A stretch of DNA of 64,000 bases from an uncultured Flavobacteriaceae bacterium (GTDB taxonomy: Bacteria > Bacteroidota > Bacteroidia > Flavobacteriales > Flavobacteriaceae). Of this stretch, positions 8,756 through 17,411 are shown in pieces (position 1 is the stretch's first letter; every line of letters starts with the position of its first letter). The stretch lies in contig CANKYF010000009.1 in assembly GCA_947487895.1 (NCBI GenBank), positions 62,001 to 126,000 of the forward strand, read 5' to 3'. The notes beneath the pieces are model-generated. The model had not been told where the DNA came from. It saw only the letters and a program-made list of their open reading frames with translations, and ran no database searches. The position numbers were made by a program, and so were the translations under genes.

Positions 8756-10258
8756 ATGAAATTAATGAGGTGTAAATTTTTCCTGTTGGCATTGATTATT
8801 CTAAACTCTTGTAATGATTCCAATCAAAAAAAAGAGGAGAATGTCTTTTACATTGAAAACCAAGCACAATTCGATCAATATTCAGGAACAGAATTTCCTT
8901 CAGGTTCAAAAGTTCTTTTTGCAAAAGGATCTAAATTTCAAGGACAATTCATAGTTAAAGGAGCCGGAAGAGAAGATCTGCCAAATATTATTACTGTATA
9001 TGACCCTGTAACTAAAGAGGTCATCAAAGATAACGTGCAAAATAAAGCTGTAATAAATGGTTTAGGCGAAGTTGAGGCACCACTCCATTTATATAATGCA
9101 CAGCACTGGGAAGTTAATAATTTAGAGGTTACAAATACAGATGGTACAACTAATGATCAAGGTAGGCTTAAAGGTATTTACGTAGTTGCTGAAGATGTTG
9201 GAATAGTAGAGAATATAACCATTAAAAATTGTTATATACATAATGTAAATGGTCATGTTGGAGGTAAGTGGCATGGAGGTATTCAGATACAAGTTATAGG
9301 TGACAGTATTAAAACGAAATTCCACAAATTATTAATTGAAGATAATGTGATAAAAGATGTGGGGGGAGTAGGCATAGGAAATCAATCTACATGGAGAAAT
9401 ATTGATACAGAGAAATACTATCCATGGACTGAATTTGTAGTTAGAGGAAATTTTATAGATAGAACTGGACGAAATAGCATTATACTAAGGAATGCAATTG
9501 ATCCACTAATAGAATATAATATCGCTGCAGCAAGTAGTCGTTATGATACTGGTCATAGTATAGTAAACTTCAATACCATTAATTGTATAGTCCAGTATAA
9601 CGAAGCTTATGGAAACACTGGTCCTATTGGCGAGAATGAAAGAGGAGGGTTTGATGCTGATTATAAATCAAGAGGTACTATCATCCAATATAATTACAGT
9701 CATGATAATGATTGGTTTTGTGGTATTATGAAACGAGGTATTAACTCAGATATCACAATTCGCTATAATATAAGTCAGAATGAATTACTTGGGTGTTATC
9801 TATATGGGTTTCCTACAGAGAAAGGTCTAAAAGATGTTAAAATATATAATAACGTACACTATTTAGGAAAAGGAAAAGGTAACAAAGTTTTTGTTGCAGG
9901 AGGAAAAAAATCACGATACCCAATTGAAACAACGTTTAAAAATAATATTTTCTATTTTGAGGATAAAGCTGAGTGGGGGTTTGAGCCAGACAATACCTGT
10001 ACCTTTGAAAACAATCTTTTTTACAATCTTTCGCCAAAAGGGAAGAATGCTTTAATTGCAAATCCAATGTTTATTGACCCTGGTAAAGGAAGAACAAATA
10101 TTGATATGAAGGATCCATTAATGCTTGCTGGCTATAAATTAGCCAGTGATTCGCCTGCTAAAAAATCTGGAATTGAAATTATTAATAATGGAGGAAGAGA
10201 TTTTGTTGGGAATAAATTATTACAAAAGACACCTAATATTGGAGCCTTTGAAAATTAA
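8756..10258 (+). CDS. Right-handed beta-helix lipoprotein, polysaccharide-lyase-like
   Basis: A 500-residue protein with a lipoprotein signal (LALIILNSC, Cys near residue 19). The mature part consists of repeating short strands with alternating Asn and hydrophobic residues (ITIKNCYIHNVNGH, LIEDNVIKDVGG, IIQYNYSHDND, TIRYNISQN), the pattern of a right-handed parallel beta-helix. The end, PNIGAFEN, is a common C-terminus in this group. Such proteins include PL6-like lyases and some glycoside hydrolases, acting on the cell surface or in the periplasm. It follows susD in the same direction and has the same fold as the minus-strand protein at 21852-24815, but carries no CBM-like or T9SS domain. 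Catalytic residues could not be assigned, so lyase activity is an inference from fold and context. Confidence 0.7.
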   Translation: MKLMRCKFFLLALIILNSCNDSNQKKEENVFYIENQAQFDQYSGTEFPSGSKVLFAKGSKFQGQFIVKGAGREDLPNIITVYDPVTKEVIKDNVQNKAVINGLGEVEAPLHLYNAQHWEVNNLEVTNTDGTTNDQGRLKGIYVVAEDVGIVENITIKNCYIHNVNGHVGGKWHGGIQIQVIGDSIKTKFHKLLIEDNVIKDVGGVGIGNQSTWRNIDTEKYYPWTEFVVRGNFIDRTGRNSIILRNAIDPLIEYNIAAASSRYDTGHSIVNFNTINCIVQYNEAYGNTGPIGENERGGFDADYKSRGTIIQYNYSHDNDWFCGIMKRGINSDITIRYNISQNELLGCYLYGFPTEKGLKDVKIYNNVHYLGKGKGNKVFVAGGKKSRYPIETTFKNNIFYFEDKAEWGFEPDNTCTFENNLFYNLSPKGKNALIANPMFIDPGKGRTNIDMKDPLMLAGYKLASDSPAKKSGIEIINNGGRDFVGNKLLQKTPNIGAFEN

Positions 10259-10303
10259 AGTAAAAGTCTAAAAACAAAATTGTATTATTTCCAAATAATT
10301 TCT

Positions 10304-10574
10304 AATAGTACAAGTATAGAAATAGCAGAGAGATATAAACTTGGTAATGCATGGGCTAAAGAAACAGCAACATATAATAGAAAAATAGATACCGGAGTTT
10401 TTATTGCTGAATTTAATATGTTGTCATTGGTTTAACCAATTTTGTACTATATGCAATACAATTTACGCTGTAGATATTACTTCATGTTTTAATGAGATTA
10501 TCCATTGTTCTAAATGTGGCCAATGCCAGTTTATAATAAATAAGGCATACCAGCTTCAGTGTTTAGGATATTAA
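10304..10574 (+). pseudogene. Possible relic of one or two small coding segments
   Basis: The 351-base gap between the beta-helix gene and the SDR gene holds two overlapping open segments without clear starts. The first (10304-10435) encodes a 43-residue tail containing ERYKLGNAWAKETATYN. The second (10425-10574, another frame) encodes a Cys-rich stretch with CTIC and CSKCGQC motifs like a zinc ribbon. Together they could be one frameshifted, 5'-truncated gene. I do not recognise the family. It may also be chance coding in non-genic DNA. Confidence 0.3.
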
Positions 10575-10609
10575 TAAAATAAAAACGAATGAAAATAATT
10601 TGAGAATTT

Positions 10610-11425
10610 ATGATGAATATGTATGATATTAAAGGAAAAATAGCCATTGTTACAGGCGGTGGAGGTGTGCTAGGAGGTAGTATATCTAAAAGTTTAATTC
10701 AGGCTGGAGCAAAGGTTGTAGTTTTGGATATTCGCCAAGAAAATGTTGATAGAAAAGTGGATGAATTAATAAAAATGGGAGGGGAAGCTATTGGCTTTGT
10801 GTCTAATGTTTTAGATGTTGAAGAAATGAAAATTACCCGTGATAAAATTACGAATAGTTGGGGTAAAATTGATATACTAATAAATGCAGCAGGGGGTAAT
10901 TTACCAGGTGCAACTCTTAGAGAAGATCAGGATGTTTTTGATATGAAAATTGAAGATTTTGAGAAAGTAACAAACCTTAATCTAAATGGTACAGTTTATC
11001 CTTGTTTGGTATTTGGAGAAGTAATGGCGAAACAAGGAGAAGGAAGTATTATAAATGTTTCTTCTATGGCTACGCTTTCTGCAATTACAAGAGTGCCTGG
11101 GTATTCTGTTGCAAAAAGTGGTATTGACATATTTACCAAATGGATGGCGATGGAATTGGGTACAAAGTTTGGTGAAAAAGTAAGAGTAAATGCCATTGCT
11201 CCAGGATTTTTTATAGGAGATCAAAATAGAAAAGTTTTGATTAATGAAGATGGGTCTTATACAGAAAGAAGTAAAAAGGTATTAGCACGAACACCAATGA
11301 AACGTTTTGGAGATATAACAGAATTAAATGGAATAGTACAGTTTTTATGTTCTGGCGCTTCAAGTTTTATAACTGGTACAGTGATACCTGTAGACGGTGG
11401 ATTCAGTTCTTTTAGTGGTGTTTAA
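10610..11425 (+). CDS. SDR oxidoreductase, probable D-mannonate oxidoreductase (fructuronate reductase)
   Basis: A 271-residue short-chain dehydrogenase. It has the TGGGGVLGGS cofactor loop (about 16-25), an NAAGG motif near 92-96, a catalytic Ser in INVSSMATLS (about 148-152), YSVAK (about 165-169), and a C-terminal GTVIPVDGGF. No signal peptide is present, so it is cytoplasmic. The gene sits 15 bases upstream of mannonate dehydratase. SDR-type D-mannonate oxidoreductases paired with UxuA are common in Bacteroidota, and here the enzyme would reduce D-fructuronate to D-mannonate with NAD(P)H. The start could be either of the tandem Met codons at 10610 or 10613, or the Met at 10619. The family is broad, so the substrate rests on its UxuA neighbour. 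A different uronate or sugar reductase is possible. Confidence 0.8.
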   Translation: MMNMYDIKGKIAIVTGGGGVLGGSISKSLIQAGAKVVVLDIRQENVDRKVDELIKMGGEAIGFVSNVLDVEEMKITRDKITNSWGKIDILINAAGGNLPGATLREDQDVFDMKIEDFEKVTNLNLNGTVYPCLVFGEVMAKQGEGSIINVSSMATLSAITRVPGYSVAKSGIDIFTKWMAMELGTKFGEKVRVNAIAPGFFIGDQNRKVLINEDGSYTERSKKVLARTPMKRFGDITELNGIVQFLCSGASSFITGTVIPVDGGFSSFSGV

Positions 11426-11440
11426 TTTTAAAAAGCAAGT

Positions 11441-12643
11441 ATGAATCTAACAAAAACACTTAGGTGGTTTGGTGATAATGATGCTATTACCTTAACAGAT
11501 ATTCGTCAAACAGGAGCAACAGGTATAGTTACAGCTTTACACCACATTCCTAATGGAGAAGTTTGGTCTGTTGAGGAAATATTAAAAATAAAAAGTAATA
11601 TAGAAACTAATGGACTTTCTTGGGAAGTTGTTGAAAGTCTACCCGTAACAGAAGAAATAAAGAAAGCTTCGCATTTGCGAGAAGCACATATTACAAATTA
11701 TAAACAAAGTATAAAAAATTTAGCAGCGTGTGGGATAAAAACTATTTGCTATAATTTTATGCCTGTACTAGATTGGGCGCGAACAAATCTTCAGTATGCT
11801 ATTGAAAATGGTGCTGAAGCAATGTATTTCAGTACCAATCAATTTACAACTTTCGATATATTTATACTAAAGAGACCTAATGCTGAATTAAGTTATACCG
11901 TAAAACAGATCGAGAAAGCAAAAGAGCTTTTTGATACAATGACTGAGGAAGAAAAAGAAAGATTAGGGTATAACATCATAGTAAAAACGCAATCATTTAT
12001 TGACGGAGCGATAAAAGAAGGAGAGAGAAATTATTTAAATGTTTTTAATAATTTATTGAGTGAGTATGATGATATAGATAAAAATAAATTAAGAGAGAAT
12101 TTTTCTTATTTCTTAAATGAAGTTATTCCTGTTTGTGAAGAATATGGAGTGAATATGGCTGTACATCCAGATGATCCACCCTTTCCTTTACTAGGATTAC
12201 CAAGAATAATGAGTTCTGAAGAGGATTTTGAATGGTTGTCTAAGGCTTGCCCATCATTAAATAATGGAATTACTTTTTGTTCAGGATCACTGGGAGCAAG
12301 AAAAGACAATAAGTTATCAGAGCTATTTAAAAAATATGCTGAGCGTGTGCATTTTCTTCATTTGAGAAGTACAAAAATATTGGATAATGGAGACTTTTTT
12401 GAAACCGAACATTTAGATGAAAGTGTTGATATGGTAGGTCTAATGAAAGTTATTATTGAAGAATTAAAAAGAAGGAAGAAAACAGGAAGATTAGATTTCA
12501 ATATTCCAATGCGTCCAGATCATGGGCATAAAATATTAGATGACTTTAAACGGAAAGCAAACCCTGGATATCCTCTTTTAGGTCGCTTAAAAGGATTGGC
12601 GGAACTAGCAGGCCTAGAAAGGGGTATTAGGGACTTTGTTTAA
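11441..12643 (+). CDS. uxuA: Mannonate dehydratase
   Basis: A 400-residue cytoplasmic enzyme that dehydrates D-mannonate to 2-keto-3-deoxy-D-gluconate. Family signatures are clear: LRWFGDNDAITLTDIRQTGA at the N-terminus, YNFMPVLDWARTNL near 104-117, and the metal-ligand region VHPDDPPFPLLGLPRI (about 241-256). FCSGSLGA follows near 280-287 with a ligand Cys, then FLHLRS (about 308-313) and MRPDHGHKI (about 363-371). The length matches UxuA. It is co-transcribed with the preceding SDR gene (15-base gap) and ends at a strong terminator. With KdgF at 3275 it shows that the PUL yields glucuronate- or iduronate-type products. Confidence 0.95.
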   Translation: MNLTKTLRWFGDNDAITLTDIRQTGATGIVTALHHIPNGEVWSVEEILKIKSNIETNGLSWEVVESLPVTEEIKKASHLREAHITNYKQSIKNLAACGIKTICYNFMPVLDWARTNLQYAIENGAEAMYFSTNQFTTFDIFILKRPNAELSYTVKQIEKAKELFDTMTEEEKERLGYNIIVKTQSFIDGAIKEGERNYLNVFNNLLSEYDDIDKNKLRENFSYFLNEVIPVCEEYGVNMAVHPDDPPFPLLGLPRIMSSEEDFEWLSKACPSLNNGITFCSGSLGARKDNKLSELFKKYAERVHFLHLRSTKILDNGDFFETEHLDESVDMVGLMKVIIEELKRRKKTGRLDFNIPMRPDHGHKILDDFKRKANPGYPLLGRLKGLAELAGLERGIRDFV

Positions 12644-12668
12644 AGAAGCTTGAGATTTCTTATAAAAT

Positions 12669-12704
12669 AAAATAGCCTGTAAACATAGTTTTACGGGCTA
12701 TTTT
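12669..12704. terminator. Bidirectional terminator between uxuA and the regulator gene
   Basis: A 15-base stem (12669-12683 with 12690-12704) with one G-T pair and a 6-base loop. The stem ends in A-runs and T-runs, so it works in both directions for the converging genes. Confidence 0.85.
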
Positions 12705-12809
12705 AATAATATATGATCAAAATAATAACATAGTCATCACAAATAAAAGGTAGCAAACTAATATTTTGAGAAACTTAGAAAATTATACGCGCAATTTTAG
12801 TTGCTAGAA

Positions 12810-14009
12810 TTAGTTAAATTTTAACTCTCCTAAATGTATAATCTTTGAACTTAATTCCATCCTATCAACGCCACTCACCTTAAAAAACACTTCAAAGTAA
12901 TCAGGTATTTTTCCTAGTTCATCAACCATTTTTTGTTCAAGTTTTTTGACCAGTTTTTCATCAGTAAAATTCTTAAAACTTTGTGATGCTCCAGTATCCC
13001 AAATTCCTGCAAAAATATAAATGTTATTACCACTAGGCCCAGGTGTTTTCATCATTAGTGCATAATCGGTATGATGGTTTTCCGGCTCACCAGAAGGGCC
13101 AAAAAGCTCTTTTTTTTCACTATCTTTTATTTTGAGTAGAAAATCTCCAGATTTAGAATCATATTCAATTGTTGATTTTTTTATGTAATCACGAAAAATA
13201 CCTAATGTTTTTACCATACCAACAACCAAAATATCGTTTTCAGGTAGCTCTTTAGCATTAAATCTAGATACAGTTCGAACTGTAAAATTCTTGTTTTTGC
13301 CATATAATACATTGCTTAGATCCTTAACCCAAGACATGCTATTTCTAATTAAGTGCGAGTATGATAGGGGTTCATAGTTAATACTAGTTGAATTCATGGT
13401 ATTCTGTAAATTCAATAAATCTTCATTAGAATTTACTATCGGATTTCGTATTATCTTTTGCGTCTGCTGTATAGTATCAATCTCTTGATACAAATAGAGG
13501 TCGCCAACCAACAACATCATGTTTTTTTTCGATTTAAAAATCTCAGACCACAGTGCAGAATCATTAAAAGAGCTGTTGAAATTTGCTTTAGAATAAAGAA
13601 ACCCATTAACCATCAATGAACCAACAAATAACATCAAAACTATTGGTAAAATCTTTTGTTTAAAAAAAACTTTTTTAGAAAAAGGAATACTTTCTTTTCT
13701 TTCAAATGAGACTCCATACCTCCCCTTAGGGATACGCAATATAATCTTATCTTTAGCACCTTCATTTTGATAATATATCTTAAGCTTCTTTCTAAGATTA
13801 TATACATTAACCCGTATTAGTGTGCTTTCTGAAGGGTCAAATTCCTTTTTTCCAAAAATTTGAGATGCAATCTCAGCTTCTTTTGGAATATCATTTTCCA
13901 TGGTGCATTTCACCAAATAGCGCAATAAATTAGAATAAGTTGGTGAATTGCCGAACGAATTACTTGTTATTATCTTATCAAGATATTTTTGGTATTCCTG
14001 ATTATTCAT
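12810..14009 (-). CDS. Membrane-anchored winged-helix transcriptional regulator (ToxR-like layout)
   Basis: A 399-residue protein. Residues 1-100 form a winged-helix DNA-binding domain with a characteristic C-terminal part (RVNVYNLRKKLKIYY near 66-80 and ILRIPKGRYGVSF near 90-102). One transmembrane helix lies at about 118-140. The remaining 260 residues would sit in the periplasm and have no domain I recognise. This one-component layout, DNA-binding domain inside and sensor outside, resembles ToxR/CadC. Winged-helix domains of this kind are frequent in Acidobacteria and Planctomycetes. The gene is divergent from the cytochrome/DUF1501 operon with only 108 bases between, and two palindromes lie in that gap, so it very likely controls that operon. 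The ligand is unknown. Confidence 0.75.
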   Translation of the reverse strand: MNNQEYQKYLDKIITSNSFGNSPTYSNLLRYLVKCTMENDIPKEAEIASQIFGKKEFDPSESTLIRVNVYNLRKKLKIYYQNEGAKDKIILRIPKGRYGVSFERKESIPFSKKVFFKQKILPIVLMLFVGSLMVNGFLYSKANFNSSFNDSALWSEIFKSKKNMMLLVGDLYLYQEIDTIQQTQKIIRNPIVNSNEDLLNLQNTMNSTSINYEPLSYSHLIRNSMSWVKDLSNVLYGKNKNFTVRTVSRFNAKELPENDILVVGMVKTLGIFRDYIKKSTIEYDSKSGDFLLKIKDSEKKELFGPSGEPENHHTDYALMMKTPGPSGNNIYIFAGIWDTGASQSFKNFTDEKLVKKLEQKMVDELGKIPDYFEVFFKVSGVDRMELSSKIIHLGELKFN

Positions 14010-14040
14010 AAATGATATATTTAACCTTTAATGGTGTTTT

Positions 14041-14082
14041 TTAACAGTTAAAAACACAGTTTTTTAACGCTTTAACTGTTAA
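14041..14082. promoter_or_regulatory. Paired palindromes TTAACnGTTAA in the divergent gap
   Basis: TTAACAGTTAA (14041-14051) and TTAACTGTTAA (14072-14082) are each palindromic around one base and are 31 bases apart, three helical turns. They form a larger inverted repeat. The second covers the expected -33 zone of the promoter at 14093. This is the likely binding site for the divergently encoded winged-helix regulator. Confidence 0.65.
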
Positions 14083-14092
14083 TATATTGAAT

Positions 14093-14100
14093 TATTTTTG
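14093..14100 (+). promoter_or_regulatory. -7 box TATTTTTG of the cytochrome/DUF1501 operon
   Basis: An exact TAnnTTTG match 17 bases before the ATG at 14118, implying a very short leader. No TTTG is present at the -33 position. The palindrome at 14072-14082 lies there instead, which suggests activator dependence. Confidence 0.6.
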
Positions 14101-14117
14101 AAAAAAGCTTCGAAACT

Positions 14118-17100
14118 ATGAAATTCTTTTTAAATACTTTATGTTCTATTTTAGCCTTACTTTTTTTTGGTTGTGGGTTTAACGCTCCTGAAGAGATTTT
14201 GACTGTAATGGAAGATATTCCAGAAAAAATTGATTTCAATTACCATGTGAAACCAATTTTATCTGATAAGTGTTTTGCCTGTCATGGACCAGATATGGCA
14301 AATCAAAAAGCAGGCCTTCGATTAGATATTGCTAAAAATGCTTATGAAGCTTTAGAGGGGTCAGGAAAACATCCTATTGTAGCTGGTAAACCTGGGCAAA
14401 GTGAAGTTGTTAATAGAATATTTTCAGATGACCCTGAATTACTAATGCCTCCTCCATCTTTTAATGTTAGCTTAACCAATAGGGAAAAAGCTATAATAAC
14501 TAAATGGATTGATCAAGGGGCTGAATATAAAGAACATTGGTCTTTTATTAAACCCAAGAAGGAGCCGCTCCCAGAATTGGATAACAATTTAAAAGCTTGG
14601 GTGAAAAATGAAATTGATCATTTTGTTGCTGGTAAACTAGAAAATGAAAAATTGCAACCTACTAAAAGAGCATCTAAAGAATTATTAATACGCAGATTAA
14701 GTTTTGGTTTAACAGGACTTCCCCCAACTTTGCAGGAAATAGAGAATTTTGTTAATGACACCTCTAATAATGCTTATGAAAAGTTAGTAGATAGACTTTT
14801 AAGCTCTACTAGCTATGGAGAACGTATGGCTGCTGATTGGATGGATGTAGCCAGATACGCAGATAGTGATGGGTATCTCGATGATAAACACCGTGACTTT
14901 AGTCCTTACAGAGATTGGGTTATAGATACTTTTAATGAAAATATGCCCTATGATCAGTTTGTTACTTTACAAATAGCGGGCGATCTTATTGAGAAACCCA
15001 CGCAAGAAAGTGTTTTGGCAACAGCTTTTAACCGTTTGCACAGGAAAAATTCTGAAGCAGGGATCATATATGAAGAGTATCGTGTAGAGTATGTGGCAGA
15101 CAGAACACTTACTGTAGGTAAAGCTTTTTTAGGTCTTAGTGTGGAATGCGCACGTTGTCATGATCATAAGTATGACCCAATTAGTCAAAAAGATCATTAC
15201 GAGCTTTTTGCTTTTTTTAATAGCACCAATGAATTGGGAACTGCTGTTTATGGCCCAGGGCAAGTTGCAGGTCCGTCTTTATTGCTTGCAAATGATGAGC
15301 AAGAGAAAGTTTTAGAATATGTTGATAATATAATTAATGAAACAAAAAATGAATTAATCTCAGTACAAAATAAGAGTTTAGATGAGCTAGAACTATCAAA
15401 ATCTTTTTATGATAATCTTCAAATAGAATTAAATGAAGGGCTTAAAAAAGGAAAAGTTGCAGATTTTAATTTTAATCAATATAAATTAATAGGAAAGAAA
15501 AAGTACAATACACCCAATATAACAGGCAATAGAAAACCAGCACTTGTTAATGAACCTAAAGTTGTTAATGTAGAAAGTGGTAAGGCGTTATTTTTTGATG
15601 ATTATACTACGGTTACATTGCCAAAAAAGCTTGGGTGGTTTGATCAATCCGATCCTTTTACATTCTCCCTATCTCTATATCCTGAGACTATTTATGAAGA
15701 TGCTGCTGTTTTTACACACTGTGAGGAAAAACGTCTGGGGCTAAAAGGGTATTCCCTTTATTTAGAAGATAACCATTTAAAATTTGTTCTATCTAGATCA
15801 TGGCCTACCAATGCTATTCAAGTTAAAACAAAAGAACCTATTGCTACAAAGAAATGGAATAATGTGACCGTTTCTTACGATGGGCTTGCAAAAGCATCTG
15901 GTTTAAAAATTTATGTTGATGGTAAAGAGGTGCCTTTAACGGTTGAAATAGACAACCTTTATAAATCCATACTATATAAGAAAAACATACATACTTATGG
16001 TTTTAAGGGATTTACTATGGGGATACGTGATAAATTCAAAACCTTTAAAGATGGAGGCGTTGATAATCTTAAAATATATAACAGAGAATTATCTGCTTTA
16101 GAAGTGCTTTATGACAACTTACCTAAAAAAGCTCTAGAATTAGCTGTTTTAGAAAAAAACAAGAACCTGTTAATAGATTTTTACTATAAAAGTATTGATG
16201 AAAACTCAGAACAAAAACGCAAAAAAATACAAGAACTACGAAAGCAAAAAATCGAGGAAATAGAACCTATTAAAGAGATTATGGTTTTGGGTGATTTACC
16301 AGAACCAAGACCTACTTTTATACTAGATAGAGGGATGTATGACGCTCCTTCTGAAGAGGTGCAACCAGATGTTCCTGAAGCTATAATGCCATTTAATGAT
16401 GACTTACCAAGAAATAGACTAGGTCTTTCTAAATGGTTATTTGATAAAAAAAATCCAATTACAGCAAGAGTGTTTGTAAATAGAATATGGCAACAACATT
16501 TTGGTAAAGGATTAGTAGCTTCATCTGATGATTTTGGGAACCAAGGAGATTTACCTTCACACCCTAAGTTATTGGATTGGTTAGCTGTTGAATTTATGGA
16601 ATCTGGTTGGGACATTAAGAAAATGCACAAATTGATAGTAATGTCTGCAACATATCAACAGAGCTCAGAAATTAATTCCAAACTATTAGATATCGATATA
16701 GATAACACTTTGTTAGCCCGAGGCCCTAGCACACGAATGTCAGCAGAAATGGTAAGAGATAATGCGTTGACTATAAGTGGTCTATTGTCAAGAAAAATTG
16801 GAGGTTCAAGCGTATACCCGTATCAACCTGATGGATTATGGGAAGAAATCAGTAATAAATGGTGGCGTTACAAATATAAACAAGAACCTGGTGAAGGTCT
16901 TTATCGTAGAAGTTTGTATACCATTTGGAAACGTACCTCTGCACCACCTTCAATGCAGATTTTCGATGTGGGTGATCGCAGTGTATGTACAGTAAAACGG
17001 AGACAGACCAGTACACCATTGCAAGCATTAGTACTGCTCAATGATCCACAATTTGTTGAAGCATCATATGTTTTGGCGGAAAATATAATGAATAATTATA

Positions 17101-17360
17101 GTAGTAGTAATCAAAAACAATTACAAACAGCATTTCAATTGAGTACAGGACGAAAACCTTCAACAAAGGAAATGGAACTATTAAGTAATTTTTACAATGA
17201 TGAGCTAAAGCGGTTTTCTACAAATAAAGAAGATGCTATTTCTTATCTAAGTATGGGTGAGACCAGAATAAAAGATACTTCTAATCCAATAAAAGTGGCC
17301 GCTTTGGCTACAGTTGTTAATGGAATTATGAACACCTCAGAAGCTTATACTATTAGGTAG
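14118..17360 (+). CDS. PSCyt1-DUF1549-LamG-DUF1553 c-type cytochrome lipoprotein
   Basis: A 1080-residue lipoprotein (FFGC lipobox, Cys near 19). In order it shows a planctomycete-type cytochrome domain with heme motif CFACH (52-56), then DUF1549/PSCyt2 (about 155-365) with the hallmark FGLTGLPPT and WMDVARYADSDGY. A second heme-like CARCH follows at 344-348. A concanavalin/LamG-like segment (about 440-680) comes next, then DUF1553/PSD1 (about 760-1050) with ARVFVNRIWQQHFGKGLV. These families are abundant in Planctomycetes and Verrucomicrobia, usually beside DUF1501 genes, as here. No biochemical role is firmly established. A periplasmic or surface redox function is inferred from the heme motifs, and the LamG-like part suggests carbohydrate binding. 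It is the first gene of a four-gene operon. Confidence 0.85.
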   Translation: MKFFLNTLCSILALLFFGCGFNAPEEILTVMEDIPEKIDFNYHVKPILSDKCFACHGPDMANQKAGLRLDIAKNAYEALEGSGKHPIVAGKPGQSEVVNRIFSDDPELLMPPPSFNVSLTNREKAIITKWIDQGAEYKEHWSFIKPKKEPLPELDNNLKAWVKNEIDHFVAGKLENEKLQPTKRASKELLIRRLSFGLTGLPPTLQEIENFVNDTSNNAYEKLVDRLLSSTSYGERMAADWMDVARYADSDGYLDDKHRDFSPYRDWVIDTFNENMPYDQFVTLQIAGDLIEKPTQESVLATAFNRLHRKNSEAGIIYEEYRVEYVADRTLTVGKAFLGLSVECARCHDHKYDPISQKDHYELFAFFNSTNELGTAVYGPGQVAGPSLLLANDEQEKVLEYVDNIINETKNELISVQNKSLDELELSKSFYDNLQIELNEGLKKGKVADFNFNQYKLIGKKKYNTPNITGNRKPALVNEPKVVNVESGKALFFDDYTTVTLPKKLGWFDQSDPFTFSLSLYPETIYEDAAVFTHCEEKRLGLKGYSLYLEDNHLKFVLSRSWPTNAIQVKTKEPIATKKWNNVTVSYDGLAKASGLKIYVDGKEVPLTVEIDNLYKSILYKKNIHTYGFKGFTMGIRDKFKTFKDGGVDNLKIYNRELSALEVLYDNLPKKALELAVLEKNKNLLIDFYYKSIDENSEQKRKKIQELRKQKIEEIEPIKEIMVLGDLPEPRPTFILDRGMYDAPSEEVQPDVPEAIMPFNDDLPRNRLGLSKWLFDKKNPITARVFVNRIWQQHFGKGLVASSDDFGNQGDLPSHPKLLDWLAVEFMESGWDIKKMHKLIVMSATYQQSSEINSKLLDIDIDNTLLARGPSTRMSAEMVRDNALTISGLLSRKIGGSSVYPYQPDGLWEEISNKWWRYKYKQEPGEGLYRRSLYTIWKRTSAPPSMQIFDVGDRSVCTVKRRQTSTPLQALVLLNDPQFVEASYVLAENIMNNYSSSNQKQLQTAFQLSTGRKPSTKEMELLSNFYNDELKRFSTNKEDAISYLSMGETRIKDTSNPIKVAALATVVNGIMNTSEAYTIR

Positions 17361-17411
17361 TTGGTTCTCATGACCATTTAACAATAAAGGACTAAAACAA
17401 TTTTAAAGAAA

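Noticed and set aside
16184-16630. A 148-codon minus-strand open frame
   Set aside because: Lies wholly inside the DUF1549/DUF1553 gene in the opposite direction, and its low-complexity Ser-rich translation matches the shadow of that gene.
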